A stretch of DNA of 33,443 bases from Saccoglossus kowalevskii (GCF_000003605.2 NW_003147620.1:1-33443), one strand, 5' to 3'. Shown: positions 16,797 to 26,856, numbered from the stretch's first letter. Notes: generated by a model from the sequence alone, not told the origin. Numbers and translations are program-made.

Positions 16797-16915
16797 GCCT
16801 ACTGCCAAACCATTGCAGAATACACCAGTTCTCGTCCGATCACTGAAGTTAATCTGCATCAGGCATGGTTAGTACTTACATGGGAGACCGGATGGGAATA
16901 CCACGAGCAGTAGGT
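16797..16915 (+). rRNA. 5S rRNA: 5S rRNA gene copy 78, type A'>E
   Basis: Consensus 5' half, then D>E 3' half (AATCTGCATCAGGCATGG), CCGGATGGG, and T as last base (TAGGT). Confidence 0.75.
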
Positions 16916-17012
16916 TTATCAACATTATTATTCCACCGTACATACAAACTTTTTCCCGGGATTTGTTGCCTAGCCGAAGTATTAAATTACATCCAATTCC
17001 GACGAATATTCA

Positions 17013-17131
17013 GCCTACTGCCAAACCATTGTAGAATACACCAGTTCTCGTCCGAACACAGAAGTTAAGCTGCATCGGGCGTGGTTAGTACTTGCATGGG
17101 AGACCTGCTGGGAATACCACGAGCAGTAGGC
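17013..17131 (+). rRNA. 5S rRNA: 5S rRNA gene copy 79, type E>F
   Basis: Standard E>F copy with CCGAACACAG. Confidence 0.8.
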
Positions 17132-17228
17132 TTATCAACATTTTAATTCCACTGTACATACAAACTTTTTCCCGGGATTTGTAGCCTAGCCGAAGTATTA
17201 AATTACATCCAATTCCGACGAATATTCA

Positions 17229-17347
17229 GCCTACTGCCAAACCATTGTAGAATACACCAGTTCTCCTCTGAACACAGAAGTTAAGCTGCATCGGGCGTGG
17301 TTAGTACTTGCATGGGAGACCTGCTGGGAATACCACATGCAGTAGGC
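17229..17347 (+). rRNA. 5S rRNA: 5S rRNA gene copy 80, type F>B
   Basis: CTCCTCTGAACACAG in loop C. AAGCTGCATCGGG rather than AAGATG. Confidence 0.78.
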
Positions 17348-17444
17348 TTATCAACATTTTTATTCCACCGTACATACCAACTTTTTCCCGGGATTTTTTG
17401 CCTTGTCGAAGCCTTAAACGACATGCAATTCTGAAGAATATTCA

Positions 17445-17563
17445 GCCTACTGTCAAACCATTGCAGAACACACCAGTTCTCGTCCGATCACTGAAGTTAA
17501 GGCGCATCGGGCGTGGTTAGTCCTTGCACGGGAGACCGGCTGGGAATACCACGTTCAGTCGGC
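17445..17563 (+). rRNA. 5S rRNA: 5S rRNA gene copy 81, type B>G
   Basis: Standard B>G copy with TTAGTCCTTGCACGG. Confidence 0.8.
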
Positions 17564-17660
17564 TCATCGACATTTTTATTCCACATTACATACTAAATTT
17601 TTCCCATGATTTTTTGCCTAGACGAAGCATTAAATGACATACAAGTCGGACGAATAATCA

Positions 17661-17779
17661 GCCAACAGCCAAACCATTGCAGAATACACCAGTTCTCGTC
17701 CGATCACTATAGTTAAGCTGCATCGGGCGTGGTTAGTACTTGCATGGCAGACCGGCTGGGAATACCACGTCCATTAGGC
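17661..17779 (+). rRNA. 5S rRNA: 5S rRNA gene copy 82, type G>A
   Basis: CACTATAGTT is private. Ends CCATTAGGC. Confidence 0.75.
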
Positions 17780-17876
17780 TCATCAACATTTTTATTCCAC
17801 CGTACATACTAACATTTTCCCGGGATTTTTTGCCTAGCCGAAGTATTAAATTACATCCAATTCCAACGAATATCCA

Positions 17877-17995
17877 GCCTACTGCCAAACCATTGCAGAA
17901 TACACCAGTTCTCGTCCGATCACAGAAGTTAAGATGCATCGGGCGTGGTTAGTACTTGCATGGGAGACTGGCTGGGAATACCACGTGCAGTAGGC
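17877..17995 (+). rRNA. 5S rRNA: 5S rRNA gene copy 83, type A>C
   Basis: A>B second-form 5' part, B>C 3' part (GACTGGCTGG, ACGTG). The B unit is skipped. Confidence 0.78.
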
Positions 17996-18092
17996 TCATC
18001 AACATTTTTATTCCACATTACATATTAACATTTACACATGATTGTTTGCCTAGCCGTAGCATTAAATGACATCCAATTCCGACGAATATTCA

Positions 18093-18210
18093 GCCTACTG
18101 CCAAACCATTGCAAATACACCAGTTCTCGTCGGATCACGGAATTTAAGCTGCATCGGGCGTGGTTAGTACTTGCATGGGAGACCGGCTGGGAATACCACC
18201 TGCAGTAGGC
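18093..18210 (+). rRNA. 5S rRNA: 5S rRNA gene copy 84, type C>D, 118 bp
   Basis: One base lost in ATTGCAAATAC. TCACGGAATTT alters box A. Confidence 0.7.
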
Positions 18211-18306
18211 TTATCAACATTTATATTTCACCGTACATACTAACATTTCCCGGGATTTGTTGCCTAGCCGAAGTATTAAATTACATCCAATTACGACGAA
18301 TATTCA

Positions 18307-18425
18307 GCCTACTGCTAAGCCAATGCTGAATACACCAGTTCTCGTCCGATCACTGAAGTTAATCTGCATCAGGCATGGTTAGTACTTACATGGGAGACCG
18401 GCTGGGAATACCACGAGCAGTAGGC
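18307..18425 (+). rRNA. 5S rRNA: 5S rRNA gene copy 85, type D>E
   Basis: Standard D>E copy. Confidence 0.75.
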
Positions 18426-18522
18426 TTATCAACATTATTATTCCACCGTACATACAAACATTTTCCCGGGATTTGTTGCCTAGCCGAAGTATTAAATTAC
18501 ATCCAATTCCGATGAATATTCA

Positions 18523-18641
18523 GCCTACTGCCAAACCATTGTAGAATACACCAGTTCTCGTCCGATAACAGAAGTTAAGCTGCATCGGGCGTGGTTAGTA
18601 CTTGCATGGGAGACCTGCTGGGAATAACACGAGCAGTAGGC
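18523..18641 (+). rRNA. 5S rRNA: 5S rRNA gene copy 86, type E>F
   Basis: CCGATAACAG and GGAATAACACG. Confidence 0.78.
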
Positions 18642-18738
18642 TTATCAACATTTTTATTCCACTGTACATACAAACTTTTTCCCGGGATTTGTTGCCTAGC
18701 CGCAGTATTAAATTACATCCAATTCCGACGAATATTCA

Positions 18739-18857
18739 GCCTACTGCCAAACCATTGTAGAATACACCAGTTCTCGTCCGATCACTGAAGTTAAGCTGCA
18801 TCGGGCGTGGTTAGTACTTGCATGGGAGACCTGCTGGGAATACCACGAGCAGTAGGC
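18739..18857 (+). rRNA. 5S rRNA: 5S rRNA gene copy 87, type F>F
   Basis: Two F spacers in a row. Keeps CTCGTCCGATCACTG and CTGCATCGGG. Confidence 0.8.
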
Positions 18858-18954
18858 TTATCAACATTTTAATTCCACTGTACATAAAAACTTTTTCCCG
18901 GGATTTGTAGCCTAGCCGAAGTATTAAATTACATCCAATTCCGACGAATATTCA

Positions 18955-19073
18955 GCTTACTGCCAAACCATTGTAGAATACACCAGTTCTCGTCCGAACA
19001 CAGAAGTTAAGCTGCATCGGGCGTGGTTAGTACTTGCATGGGAGACCTGCTGGGAATACCACATGCAGTAGGC
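18955..19073 (+). rRNA. 5S rRNA: 5S rRNA gene copy 88, type F>B
   Basis: Starts GCTTACTG (helix I wobble). CCGAACACAG. Confidence 0.78.
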
Positions 19074-19170
19074 TTATCAACATTTTTATTCCACCGTACA
19101 TACCAACTTTTTCCCGGGATTTTTTGCCTTGTCGAAGCCTTAAACGACATGCAATTCTGACGAATATTCA

Positions 19171-19289
19171 GTCTACTGTCAAACCGTTGCAGAACACACC
19201 AGTTCTCGTCCGATCACTGAAGTTAAGGCGCATCGGGCGTGGTTAGTTCTTGCACGGGAGACCGGCTGGGAATACCACGTTCAGTAGGC
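19171..19289 (+). rRNA. 5S rRNA: 5S rRNA gene copy 89, type B>hybrid (G/B)
   Basis: Starts GTCTAC, has AACCGTTGC, AAGGCG and CACGGG, and ends TTCAGTAGGC rather than TTCAGTCGGC. Confidence 0.77.
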
Positions 19290-19386
19290 TCATCGACATT
19301 TTTATTCCACATTACATACTAAATTTTTCCCGGGATTTTTTGCCTTGACGAAGCATTAAACGACATGCAAGTCGGACGAATAATCA

Positions 19387-19505
19387 GCCTACTGTCAAAC
19401 CATTGCAGAACACACCAGTTCTTGTCCGGTCACTGAAGTTAAGCTGCATCAGGCGTGGTTAGTACTTACATGGGAGACTGGCTTGGAATACCACGTGCAG
19501 TAGGC
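19387..19505 (+). rRNA. 5S rRNA: 5S rRNA gene copy 90, type hybrid>C
   Basis: B>C marks with TCCGGTCACTG, TTACATGGG and GGCTTGGAATAC. Confidence 0.76.
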
Positions 19506-19604
19506 TCATCAACATCTTTATTCCACATTACATATTAACTTTAACCCAAATTTTTGTTTGCCTAGCCGTAGCATTAAATGACATCCAATTCCGACGAATA
19601 TTCA

Positions 19605-19723
19605 GCCTACTGCCAAATCATTGCAGAATACACCAGTTCTCGTCGGATCACTGAAGTTAAGCTGCATCGGGCGTGGTTACTACTTGCATGGGAGACCGGC
19701 TGGGAATACCACCTGCAGTAGGC
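19605..19723 (+). rRNA. 5S rRNA: 5S rRNA gene copy 91, type C>D
   Basis: AAATCATTGC and GGTTACTACTTG. Followed by T3 only. Confidence 0.78.
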
Positions 19724-19819
19724 TTATCAACATTTATATTTCACCGTACATACTAACATTTCCCGGGATTTGTTGCCTAGCCGAAGTATTAAATTACATC
19801 CAATTACGACGAATATTCA

Positions 19820-19938
19820 GCCTACTGCTAAGCCAATGCTGAATACACCAGTTCTCGTCCGATCACTGAAGTTAATCTGCATCAGGCATGGTTAGTACTT
19901 ACATGGGAGACCGGCTGGGAATACCACGAGCAGTAGGC
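19820..19938 (+). rRNA. 5S rRNA: 5S rRNA gene copy 92, type D>F
   Basis: D>E gene followed by an F-like spacer with CATTTCTTATTCC, so no T4 at the usual place. Confidence 0.75.
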
Positions 19939-20036
19939 TTATCAACATTTCTTATTCCACTGTACATACAAACCTTTTCCCGGGATTTGTTACCTAGCCG
20001 CAGTATTAAATTACATCCAATTCCGACGAATATTCA

Positions 20037-20155
20037 GCCTACTGCCAAACCATTGTAGAATACACCAGTTCTTGTCAGATCACAGAAGTTAAGATGCATC
20101 GGGCGTGGTTAGTACTTGCATGGGAGACCTGCTGGGAATACCACATGTAGTAGGC
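20037..20155 (+). rRNA. 5S rRNA: 5S rRNA gene copy 93, type F>B
   Basis: F>B marks. Ends ATGTAGTAGGC. Confidence 0.8.
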
Positions 20156-20253
20156 TTATCAACATTTTTATTCCACCGTACATACCAACTTTTTCCCGGG
20201 ATTTTTTGACTTTGCCGAAGCTTTAAACGACATGCAATTCTGACGAATATTCA

Positions 20254-20372
20254 GCCTACTGTCAAACCATTGCAGAACACACCAGTTCTTGTCCGATCAC
20301 TGAAGTTAAGCTGCATCAGGCGTGGTTAGTACTTGCATGGGAGACAGGCTGGGAATACCACGTGCAGTAGGC
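20254..20372 (+). rRNA. 5S rRNA: 5S rRNA gene copy 94, type B>C
   Basis: B>C marks with GACAGGCTGG. Confidence 0.8.
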
Positions 20373-20472
20373 TCATCAACATTTTTATTCCACATTACAT
20401 ATTAACTTTAACCCAATTTTTTTTTTTGCCTAGCCGTAGCATTAAATGACATCCAATTCAGACGAATATTCA

Positions 20473-20591
20473 GCCTACTGCCAAACCATTGCAGAATACA
20501 CCAGTTCTCGTCGGATCACTGAAGTTAAGCTGCATCGGGCGTGGTTAGTACTTGCTTGGGAGACCGGCTGGGAATACCACCTGCAGTAGGC
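20473..20591 (+). rRNA. 5S rRNA: 5S rRNA gene copy 95, type C>D
   Basis: TCGGATC and CTTGCTTGGGAG. Confidence 0.8.
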
Positions 20592-20687
20592 TTATCAACA
20601 TTTTTATTCCACCGTACATACTAACATTTCCCGGGATTTGTTGCCTAGCCGAAGTATTAAATTACATCCAATTCCGACGAATATTCA

Positions 20688-20806
20688 GCCTACTGCTAAG
20701 CCAATGCTGAATACACCAGTTCTCGTCCGATCACTGAAGTTAATCTGCATCAGGCATGGTTAATACTTACATGGGAGACCGGCTGGGAATACCTCCAGCA
20801 GTAGGC
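20688..20806 (+). rRNA. 5S rRNA: 5S rRNA gene copy 96, type D>E
   Basis: GGTTAATACTTACATGGG and ACCTCCAG. The following spacer has ATTAATATTCC as after 915. Confidence 0.75.
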
Positions 20807-20903
20807 TTATCAACATTAATATTCCACCGTACATACAAACTTTTTCCCGGGATTTGTTGCCTAGTCGAAGTATTAAATTACATCCAATTTCGACGAATAT
20901 TCA

Positions 20904-21022
20904 GCCTACTGCCAAACCATTGTAGAATACACCAGTTATCGTCCGAACACAGAAGTTAAGCTGCATCGGGCGTGGTTAGTACTTGCATGGGAGACCTGCT
21001 GGGAATACCACGAGCAGTAGGC
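20904..21022 (+). rRNA. 5S rRNA: 5S rRNA gene copy 97, type E>F
   Basis: CAGTTATCGTCC and CGAACACAG. Confidence 0.8.
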
Positions 21023-21119
21023 TTATCAACATTTTTATTCCACTGTACATACAAAGTTTTTCCCGGGATTTGTTGCCTAGCCGAAGTATTAAATTACATC
21101 CAATTCCGTCGATCATTCA

Positions 21120-21238
21120 GCCTACTGCCAAACCATTATAGAATACACCAGTTCTTGTCAGATCACAGAAGTTAAGATGCATCGGGCGTGGTTAGTACTT
21201 GCATGGGAGACCTGCTGGGAATACCACATGCAGTAGGC
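21120..21238 (+). rRNA. 5S rRNA: 5S rRNA gene copy 98, type F>B
   Basis: Standard F>B with ATTATAGAAT. Confidence 0.8.
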
Positions 21239-21335
21239 GTATCAACATTTTTATTCCACCGTACATACCAACTTTTTCCCGGGATTTTTTGCCTTGCCGA
21301 AGCTTTAAACGACATGCAATTCTGACGAATATTCA

Positions 21336-21454
21336 GCCTTCTGTCAAACCATTGCAGAACACACCAGTTCTCGTCCGATCACTGAAGTTAAGGCGCATCG
21401 GGCGTGGTTAGTTCTTGCACGTGAGACCGGCTGGGAATACCACGTTCAGTCGGC
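21336..21454 (+). rRNA. 5S rRNA: 5S rRNA gene copy 99, type B>G
   Basis: Starts GCCTTCTG. TTGCACGTGAGACC is shared with 31709 and 33221. Confidence 0.8.
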
Positions 21455-21551
21455 TCATCAACATTTTTATTCCACATTACATACTAACTTTTTCCCATGA
21501 TTTCTTGCCTAGACGAAGCATTAAATGACATACAAGTCGGACGAATAATCA

Positions 21552-21670
21552 GCCAACAGCCAAACCATTGCAGAATACACCAGTTCTCGTCCGATCACTG
21601 TAGTTAAGCTGCATCGGACGTGGTTAGTACTTGCATGGCAGACCGGCTGGGAATACCACGTGCATTAGGC
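21552..21670 (+). rRNA. 5S rRNA: 5S rRNA gene copy 100, type G>A
   Basis: CATCGGACGTGG is private among G>A copies. Confidence 0.75.
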
Positions 21671-21767
21671 TCATCAACATTTTTATTCCACCGTACATAC
21701 TAACTTTTTCCCGGGATTTTTTGCCTAGCCGAAGTATTAAATTACATCCAATTCCGACGAATATCCA

Positions 21768-21886
21768 GCCTACTGCCAAACCATTGTAGAATACACCAGT
21801 TCTCGTCCGATCACAGAAGTTAAGCTGCATCGGGCGTGGTTAGTACTTGCATGGTAGACCTGCTGGGAATACCACGAGCAGTAGGC
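21768..21886 (+). rRNA. 5S rRNA: 5S rRNA gene copy 101, type A>F
   Basis: GTAGAAT, ATCACAG and ATGGTAGACC. The last is shared with 24358. Confidence 0.8.
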
Positions 21887-21983
21887 TTATCAACATTTTT
21901 ATTCCACTGTACATACAAACTTTTTCCCGGGATTTGTTGCCTAGCCGAAGTATTAAATTACATCCAATTCCGACAAATATTCA

Positions 21984-22102
21984 GCCTACTGCCAATCCAT
22001 TGTAGAATACACCAGTTCTTGTCAGATCACAGAAGTTAAGATGCATCGGGCGTGGTTAGTACTTGCATGGGAGACCTGCTGGAAATACCACATGCAGTAG
22101 AC
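21984..22102 (+). rRNA. 5S rRNA: 5S rRNA gene copy 102, type F>B
   Basis: CAATCCATTG, CTGGAAATACC and the end GTAGAC. Confidence 0.76.
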
Positions 22103-22199
22103 TTAACAACTTTTTTATTCCATCGTACATACCAACTTTTTCTCGGGATTTTTTGCCTTGCTGAAGCGTTAAACGACATGCAATTCTGACGAATATTCA

Positions 22200-22318
22200 G
22201 CCTACTGTCAAACCATTGCAGAATACACCAGTTCTCGTCCGATCACTGAAGTTAATCTGCATCAGGCATGGTTAGTACTTACATGGGAGACCGGCTGGGA
22301 ATACCACCTGCAGTAGGC
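22200..22318 (+). rRNA. 5S rRNA: 5S rRNA gene copy 103, type B>D
   Basis: ACTGTC start, then AATCTGCATCAGGCATGG and TTACATGGG, then ACCACCTG: parts of three types in one gene. Confidence 0.75.
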
Positions 22319-22414
22319 TTATCAACATTTATATTTCACCGTACATACTAACATTTCCCGGGATTTGTTGCCTAGCCGAAGTATTATATTACATCCAATT
22401 ACGACGAATATTCA

Positions 22415-22533
22415 GCCTACTGCTAAGCCAATGCTGAATACACCAGTTCTCGTCCGATCACTGAAGTTAATCTGCATCAGGCATGGTTAGTACTTACATG
22501 GGAGACCGGCTGGGAATACCACGAGCAGTAGGC
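22415..22533 (+). rRNA. 5S rRNA: 5S rRNA gene copy 104, type D>E
   Basis: Standard D>E copy. The upstream TATA-like box reads ATTATATTA. Confidence 0.75.
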
Positions 22534-22630
22534 TTATCAACATTATTATTCCACCGTACATACACACTTTTTCCCGGGATTTGTTGCCTAGCCGAAGTAT
22601 TAAATTACATCCAATTCCGACGAATATTCA

Positions 22631-22748
22631 GCCTACTGCCAAACCATTGTAGAATACACCAGTTCTCGTCCGATCACAGAAATTAAGCTGCATCGGGCGT
22701 GGTTAGTACATGCATGGGAGACCTGCTGGGTATACCACAGCAGTAGGC
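22631..22748 (+). rRNA. 5S rRNA: 5S rRNA gene copy 105, type E>hybrid (F/B), 118 bp
   Basis: One base lost in ACCACAGCAG. Also AGAAATTAAG, AGTACATGC and GGGTATACC. Confidence 0.7.
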
Positions 22749-22845
22749 TTATCAATATTTTTATTCCACTGTACATACAAACTTTTTCCCGGGATTTTTT
22801 GCCTTGCCGAAGCTTTAAACGACATGCAATTCTGACGAATATTCA

Positions 22846-22964
22846 GCCTACTGTCAAACCATTGCAGAACAAACCAGTTCTCGTCCGATCACTGAAGTTA
22901 AGGCGCATCGGGCGTGGTTAGTTCATGCACGGGAGACAGGCTGGGAATACCACGTTCAGTCGGC
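22846..22964 (+). rRNA. 5S rRNA: 5S rRNA gene copy 106, type hybrid>G
   Basis: B>G gene with GAACAAACC, TTCATGCAC and GACAGGCTGG. Confidence 0.77.
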
Positions 22965-23061
22965 TCATCAACATTTTTATTCCACATTACATACTAACTT
23001 ATTCCCATGATTTTCTGCCTAGACGAAGCATTAAATGACATACAAGTCGGACGAATAATCA

Positions 23062-23180
23062 GCCAACAGCCAAACCATTGCAGAATACACCAGTTCTCGT
23101 CCGATCACTGTAGTTAAGTTGCATCGGGCGTGGTTAGTACTTGCATGGCAGACCGGCTGGGAATACAACGTGCATTAGGC
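23062..23180 (+). rRNA. 5S rRNA: 5S rRNA gene copy 107, type G>A
   Basis: AAGTTGCATC and ATACAACGTG. Confidence 0.75.
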
Positions 23181-23277
23181 TCATCAACATTTTTATTCCA
23201 CCGTACATACTAACTTTTTCCCGGGATTTTTTGCCTAGCCTAAGTATTAAATTACATCCAATTCCGACGAATATCCA

Positions 23278-23396
23278 GCCTATTGCCAAACCATTGCAGA
23301 ATACACCAGTTCTCGTCCGATCACTGAAGTTAAGCTGCATCGCGCGTGGTTAGAACTTGCATGGAAGACCGGCTGGGAATACCATGTGCAGTAGGC
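23278..23396 (+). rRNA. 5S rRNA: 5S rRNA gene copy 108, type A>A'
   Basis: Starts GCCTATTGCC (helix I wobble). CGCGCG and ACCATGTG. Confidence 0.8.
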
Positions 23397-23493
23397 TTAT
23401 CAACATTTTTATTCCACCGTACATACCAACTTTTTCCCGGGATTTTTTGCCTTGCCGAAGCGTTAAATGACATCCAATTCCGACGAATATCCA

Positions 23494-23612
23494 GCCTACT
23501 GCCAAACCATTGCAGAATACACCAGTTCTCGTCCGATCACTGAAGTTAAGCTGCATCGCGCGTGGTTAGTACTTGCATGGAAGACCGGCTGGGAATACCA
23601 CCTGCAGTAGGC
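23494..23612 (+). rRNA. 5S rRNA: 5S rRNA gene copy 109, type A'>B
   Basis: CGCGCG form with TTAGTACTTG and ACCACCTG. Confidence 0.8.
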
Positions 23613-23708
23613 TTATCAACATTTTTATTCCACCGTACATACCAACTTTTTCCAGGATTTTTTGCCTTGCCGAAGCGTTAAACGACGTGCAATTCTGACG
23701 AATATTCA

Positions 23709-23827
23709 GCCTACTGTCAAACCATTGCAGAACACACCAGTTCTTGTCCGATCACTGAAGTTAAGCTGCATCAGGCGTGGTTAGTACTTACATGGGAGAA
23801 TGGCTGGGAATACCACGTGCAGTAGGC
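23709..23827 (+). rRNA. 5S rRNA: 5S rRNA gene copy 110, type B>C
   Basis: TTACATGGGAGAATGG in box C. Confidence 0.77.
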
Positions 23828-23926
23828 TCATCAACATTTTTATTCCACATTACATATTAACTTTAACCCACATTTTTTTTTGCCTAGCCGTAGCATTAAA
23901 TGACATCCATTTCCGACGAATATTCA

Positions 23927-24045
23927 GCCTACTGCCAAACCATTGCAGAATACAACAGTTCTCGTCGGATCACTGAAGTTAAGCTGCATCGGGCGTGGTT
24001 AGTACTTGCATGGGAGACCGGCTGGGAATACCACCTGCAGTAGGC
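23927..24045 (+). rRNA. 5S rRNA: 5S rRNA gene copy 111, type C>D
   Basis: ATACAACAG and TCGGATC. Followed by T3 only. Confidence 0.78.
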
Positions 24046-24141
24046 TTATTAACATTTATATTTCACCGTACATACTAACATTTCCCGGGATTTGTTGCCT
24101 AGCCGAAGTATTAAATTACATCCAATTACGACGAATATTCA

Positions 24142-24260
24142 TCCTACTGCTAAGCCAATGCTGAATACACCTGTTCTCGTCCGATCACTGAAGTTAATCT
24201 GCATCAGGCATGGTTAGTACTTACATGGGAGACCGGCTGGGAATACCACGAGCAGTAGGC
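24142..24260 (+). rRNA. 5S rRNA: 5S rRNA gene copy 112, type D>hybrid (E/A')
   Basis: First base is T (TCCTACTG). CACCTGTTC. The spacer starts as E and ends as A'. Confidence 0.72.
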
Positions 24261-24357
24261 TTATCAACATTATTATTCCACCGTACATACAAACTTTTTC
24301 CCGGGATTTTTTGCCTTGCCGAAGCGTTAAATTACATCCAATTCCGACGAATATCCA

Positions 24358-24476
24358 GCCTACTGCCAAACCATTGTCGAATACACCAGTTCTCGTCCGA
24401 TCACAGAAGTTAAGCTGCATCGGGCGTGGTTAGTACTTGCATGGTAGACCTGCTGGGAATACCACGAGCAGTAGGC
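24358..24476 (+). rRNA. 5S rRNA: 5S rRNA gene copy 113, type hybrid>F
   Basis: ATTGTCGAATAC and ATGGTAGACC. Confidence 0.78.
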
Positions 24477-24573
24477 TTATCAACATTTTTATTCCACTGT
24501 ACATACAAACTTTATCCCGGGATTTGTTGCCTAGCCGAAGTATTAAATTACATCCAATTCCAACGAATGTTCA

Positions 24574-24692
24574 GCCTACTGCCAAACCATTGTAGAATAC
24601 ACCAGTTCTTGTCAGATCACAGAAGTTAAGATGCATCGGGCGTGGTTAGTACTTGCATGGGAGACCTGCTGGAAATACCACATGCAGTAGGG
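24574..24692 (+). rRNA. 5S rRNA: 5S rRNA gene copy 114, type F>B
   Basis: CTGGAAATACC, shared with 21984. The last base is G (GTAGGG). Confidence 0.76.
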
Positions 24693-24789
24693 TTAACAAC
24701 ATTTTTATTCCACCGTACATACCAACATTTTCCCGGGATTTTTTGCCTTGCTAAAGCGTTAAACGACATGCAATTCTGACGAATATTCA

Positions 24790-24908
24790 GCCTACTGTCA
24801 AACCATTGCAGAACACCCCAGTTCTCGTCCGATCACTGAAGTTAAGGCGCATCGGACGTGGTTAGTTCTTGCACGGGAGACCGGCTGGGAATACCACGTT
24901 CAGTAGGC
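24790..24908 (+). rRNA. 5S rRNA: 5S rRNA gene copy 115, type B>G
   Basis: AACACCCCAG and CGGACGTGG. Ends TTCAGTAGGC, so helix I is better paired than in other B>G copies. Confidence 0.8.
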
Positions 24909-25006
24909 TCATCAACATTTTTATTCCACATTACATACTAACTTTTTCCCGTGATTTTTTGCCTAGACGAAGCATTAAATGACATACAAGTCTGACGAAT
25001 AATCCA

Positions 25007-25125
25007 GCCTACAGCCCAAACCAGTGCAGAATACACCAGTTCTCGTCCGATCACTGAAGTTAAGCTGCATCGGGCGTGGTTAGTACTTGCATGGGAGACC
25101 GGCTGGGAATACCACTGCAGTAGGC
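25007..25125 (+). rRNA. 5S rRNA: 5S rRNA gene copy 116, type G>B, balancing indels
   Basis: GCCTACAGCCCAAACC has one extra C and ACCACTGCAG has one base lost. The middle of the gene is consensus. Confidence 0.73.
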
Positions 25126-25222
25126 TTATCAACATTTTTATTCCACCGTACATACCAACTTTTTCCCGGGATTTTTTGCCTTGCCGAGGCGTTAAACGAC
25201 ATGCAATTCTGACGAATATTCA

Positions 25223-25341
25223 GCCTACTGTCAAACCATTGCAGAACACACCAGTTCTTGTCCGATCACTGAAGTTAAGCTGCATCAGGCGTGGTTAGTA
25301 CTTGCAAGGGAGACCGGCTGGGAATACCACGTGCAGAAGGC
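25223..25341 (+). rRNA. 5S rRNA: 5S rRNA gene copy 117, type B>C
   Basis: TTGCAAGGGAG in box C. Ends GCAGAAGGC. Confidence 0.78.
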
Positions 25342-25439
25342 TCATCAACATTTTTATTCCACATTACATACTAACTTTAACCCAAATTTTTTTTGCGTAG
25401 CCGTAGCATTAAATGACATCCCATTCTGAGGAATATTCA

Positions 25440-25558
25440 GCCTACTGTCAAACCATTGCAGAACACACCAGTTCTCGTCCGATCATTGAAGTTAAGCTGC
25501 ATCGGGCGTGGTTAGTACTTGCATGGGAGACCGGCTGGGAATACCATGTGCAGTAGGC
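25440..25558 (+). rRNA. 5S rRNA: 5S rRNA gene copy 118, type C>A, near consensus
   Basis: CTCGTCC and CTGCATCGGG kept, ATGGGAGACC and helix I intact. Departures: ACTGTC, GAACACACC, GATCATTG and ACCATGTG. Confidence 0.85.
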
Positions 25559-25656
25559 TTATTAACATTTTTATTCCACCGTACATACCAACTTTTTCCC
25601 GGGGATTTTTTGCCTAGCCGAAGTATTAAATTACATCCAATTCCGACGAATATCCA

Positions 25657-25775
25657 GCCTACTGCCAAACCATTGCAGAATACACCAGTTCTCGTCCGAT
25701 CACTGAAGTTAAGCTGAATCGCGCGTGGTTAGTTCTTGCATGGAAGACCGGCTGGGAATACCACCTGCAGTTGGC
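25657..25775 (+). rRNA. 5S rRNA: 5S rRNA gene copy 119, type A>B
   Basis: AAGCTGAATCGCGCG is private. Ends CAGTTGGC. Confidence 0.8.
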
Positions 25776-25872
25776 TTATCAACATTTTTATTCCACCGTA
25801 CATACCAAGTTTTTTCCGGGATTTTTTGCCTTGCCGAAGCGTTAAACGACATGCAATTCTGACGAATGTTCA

Positions 25873-25991
25873 GCCTACTGTCAAACCATTGCAGAACACA
25901 CCAGTTCTTGTCCGATCACTGAAGTTAAGCAGCATCAGGCGTGGTTAGTACTTGCATGGGAGACCGGCTGGGTATACCACGTGCAGTAGGC
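25873..25991 (+). rRNA. 5S rRNA: 5S rRNA gene copy 120, type B>C
   Basis: AAGCAGCATCAGG and GGGTATACC. Confidence 0.8.
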
Positions 25992-26088
25992 TCATCAACA
26001 TTTTTATTCCACATTACATATTAACTTTAACCCAATTTGTTTTGCCTAGCCGTAGCATTAAATGACATCCAATTCCGACGAATATTCA

Positions 26089-26207
26089 GTCTACTGCCAA
26101 ACCATTGCAGAACACACCAGTTCTCGTCCGATCATTAAAGTTAAGCTGCATCGGGCGTGGTTAGTACTTGCATGGGAGACCGGCTGGGAATACCATGTGC
26201 AGTAGGC
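26089..26207 (+). rRNA. 5S rRNA: 5S rRNA gene copy 121, type C>A
   Basis: Starts GTCTAC. GATCATTAAAG weakens helix III. Otherwise consensus. Followed by T3 (AATATTTGTATT). Confidence 0.8.
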
Positions 26208-26305
26208 TTATTAATATTTGTATTCCACCGTACATACCAACTTTTTCCCGGGGATTTTTTGCCTAGCCGAAGTATTAAATTACATCCAATTCCGACGAAT
26301 ATCCA

Positions 26306-26424
26306 GCCTACTGCCAAACCATTGCAGAATACACCAGTTCTCGTCCGATCAAAGAAGTTAAGCTGCATCGCGCGTGGTTAGTTCTTGCATGGAAGACCGG
26401 CTGGGAATACCACCTGCAGTTGGC
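26306..26424 (+). rRNA. 5S rRNA: 5S rRNA gene copy 122, type A>B
   Basis: ATCAAAGAAG and the end CAGTTGGC, as in the copy at 148. Confidence 0.8.
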
Positions 26425-26521
26425 TTATCAACATTTTTATTCCACCGTACATACCAAGTTTTTTCCGGGATTTTTTGCCTTGCCGAAGCGTTAAACGACA
26501 TGCAATTCTGACGAATGTTCA

Positions 26522-26640
26522 GCCTACTGTCAAACCATTGCAGAAAACACCAGTTCTTGTCCGATCACTGAAGTTAAGCAGCATCAGGCGTGGTTAGTAC
26601 TTGCATGGGAGACCGGCTGGGAATACCACGTGCAGTAGGC
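26522..26640 (+). rRNA. 5S rRNA: 5S rRNA gene copy 123, type B>C
   Basis: GCAGAAAACACC and AAGCAGCATC, as in the copy at 364. Confidence 0.8.
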
Positions 26641-26737
26641 TCATCAACATTTTTATTCCACATTACATATTAACTTTAACCCAATTTTTTTTGCCTAGCC
26701 GTAGCATTAAATGACATCCAATTCCGACGAATATTCA

Positions 26738-26856
26738 GTCTACTGCCAAACCATTGCAGAATACACCAGTTCTCGTCGGATCGCTGAAGTTAAGCTGCAT
26801 CGGGCGTGGTTAGTACTTGCATGGGAGACCGGCTGGGAATACCTCCTGCAGTAGGC
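26738..26856 (+). rRNA. 5S rRNA: 5S rRNA gene copy 124, type C>D
   Basis: GTCTAC, TCGGATCGCTG and CCTCCTG, as in the copy at 580 but without its extra G. Confidence 0.8.

Larger units (their letters stand above)
20037..21767 (+). repeat. Higher-order repeat, full cycle read as B-C-D-E-F-B-G-A
   Basis: Eight consecutive units, 1731 bp, carry spacers B, C, D, E, F, B, G and A without a missing or extra member. It is the cleanest interior example of the eight-unit cycle. Confidence 0.75.
25509..26738 (+). repeat. Tandem duplication of an A-B-C triplet
   Basis: The segment from 25509 and the segment from 26158 both read A, B, C and share private marks: CGGGGATTTTTT in spacer A, CAGTTGGC at one gene end, AAGCAGCATCAGG in the next gene, and AAGTTTTTTCCGGG in spacer B. 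The shift is about 649 bp, three units. The first two units of the window (1-482) are a further near copy. Confidence 0.7.
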
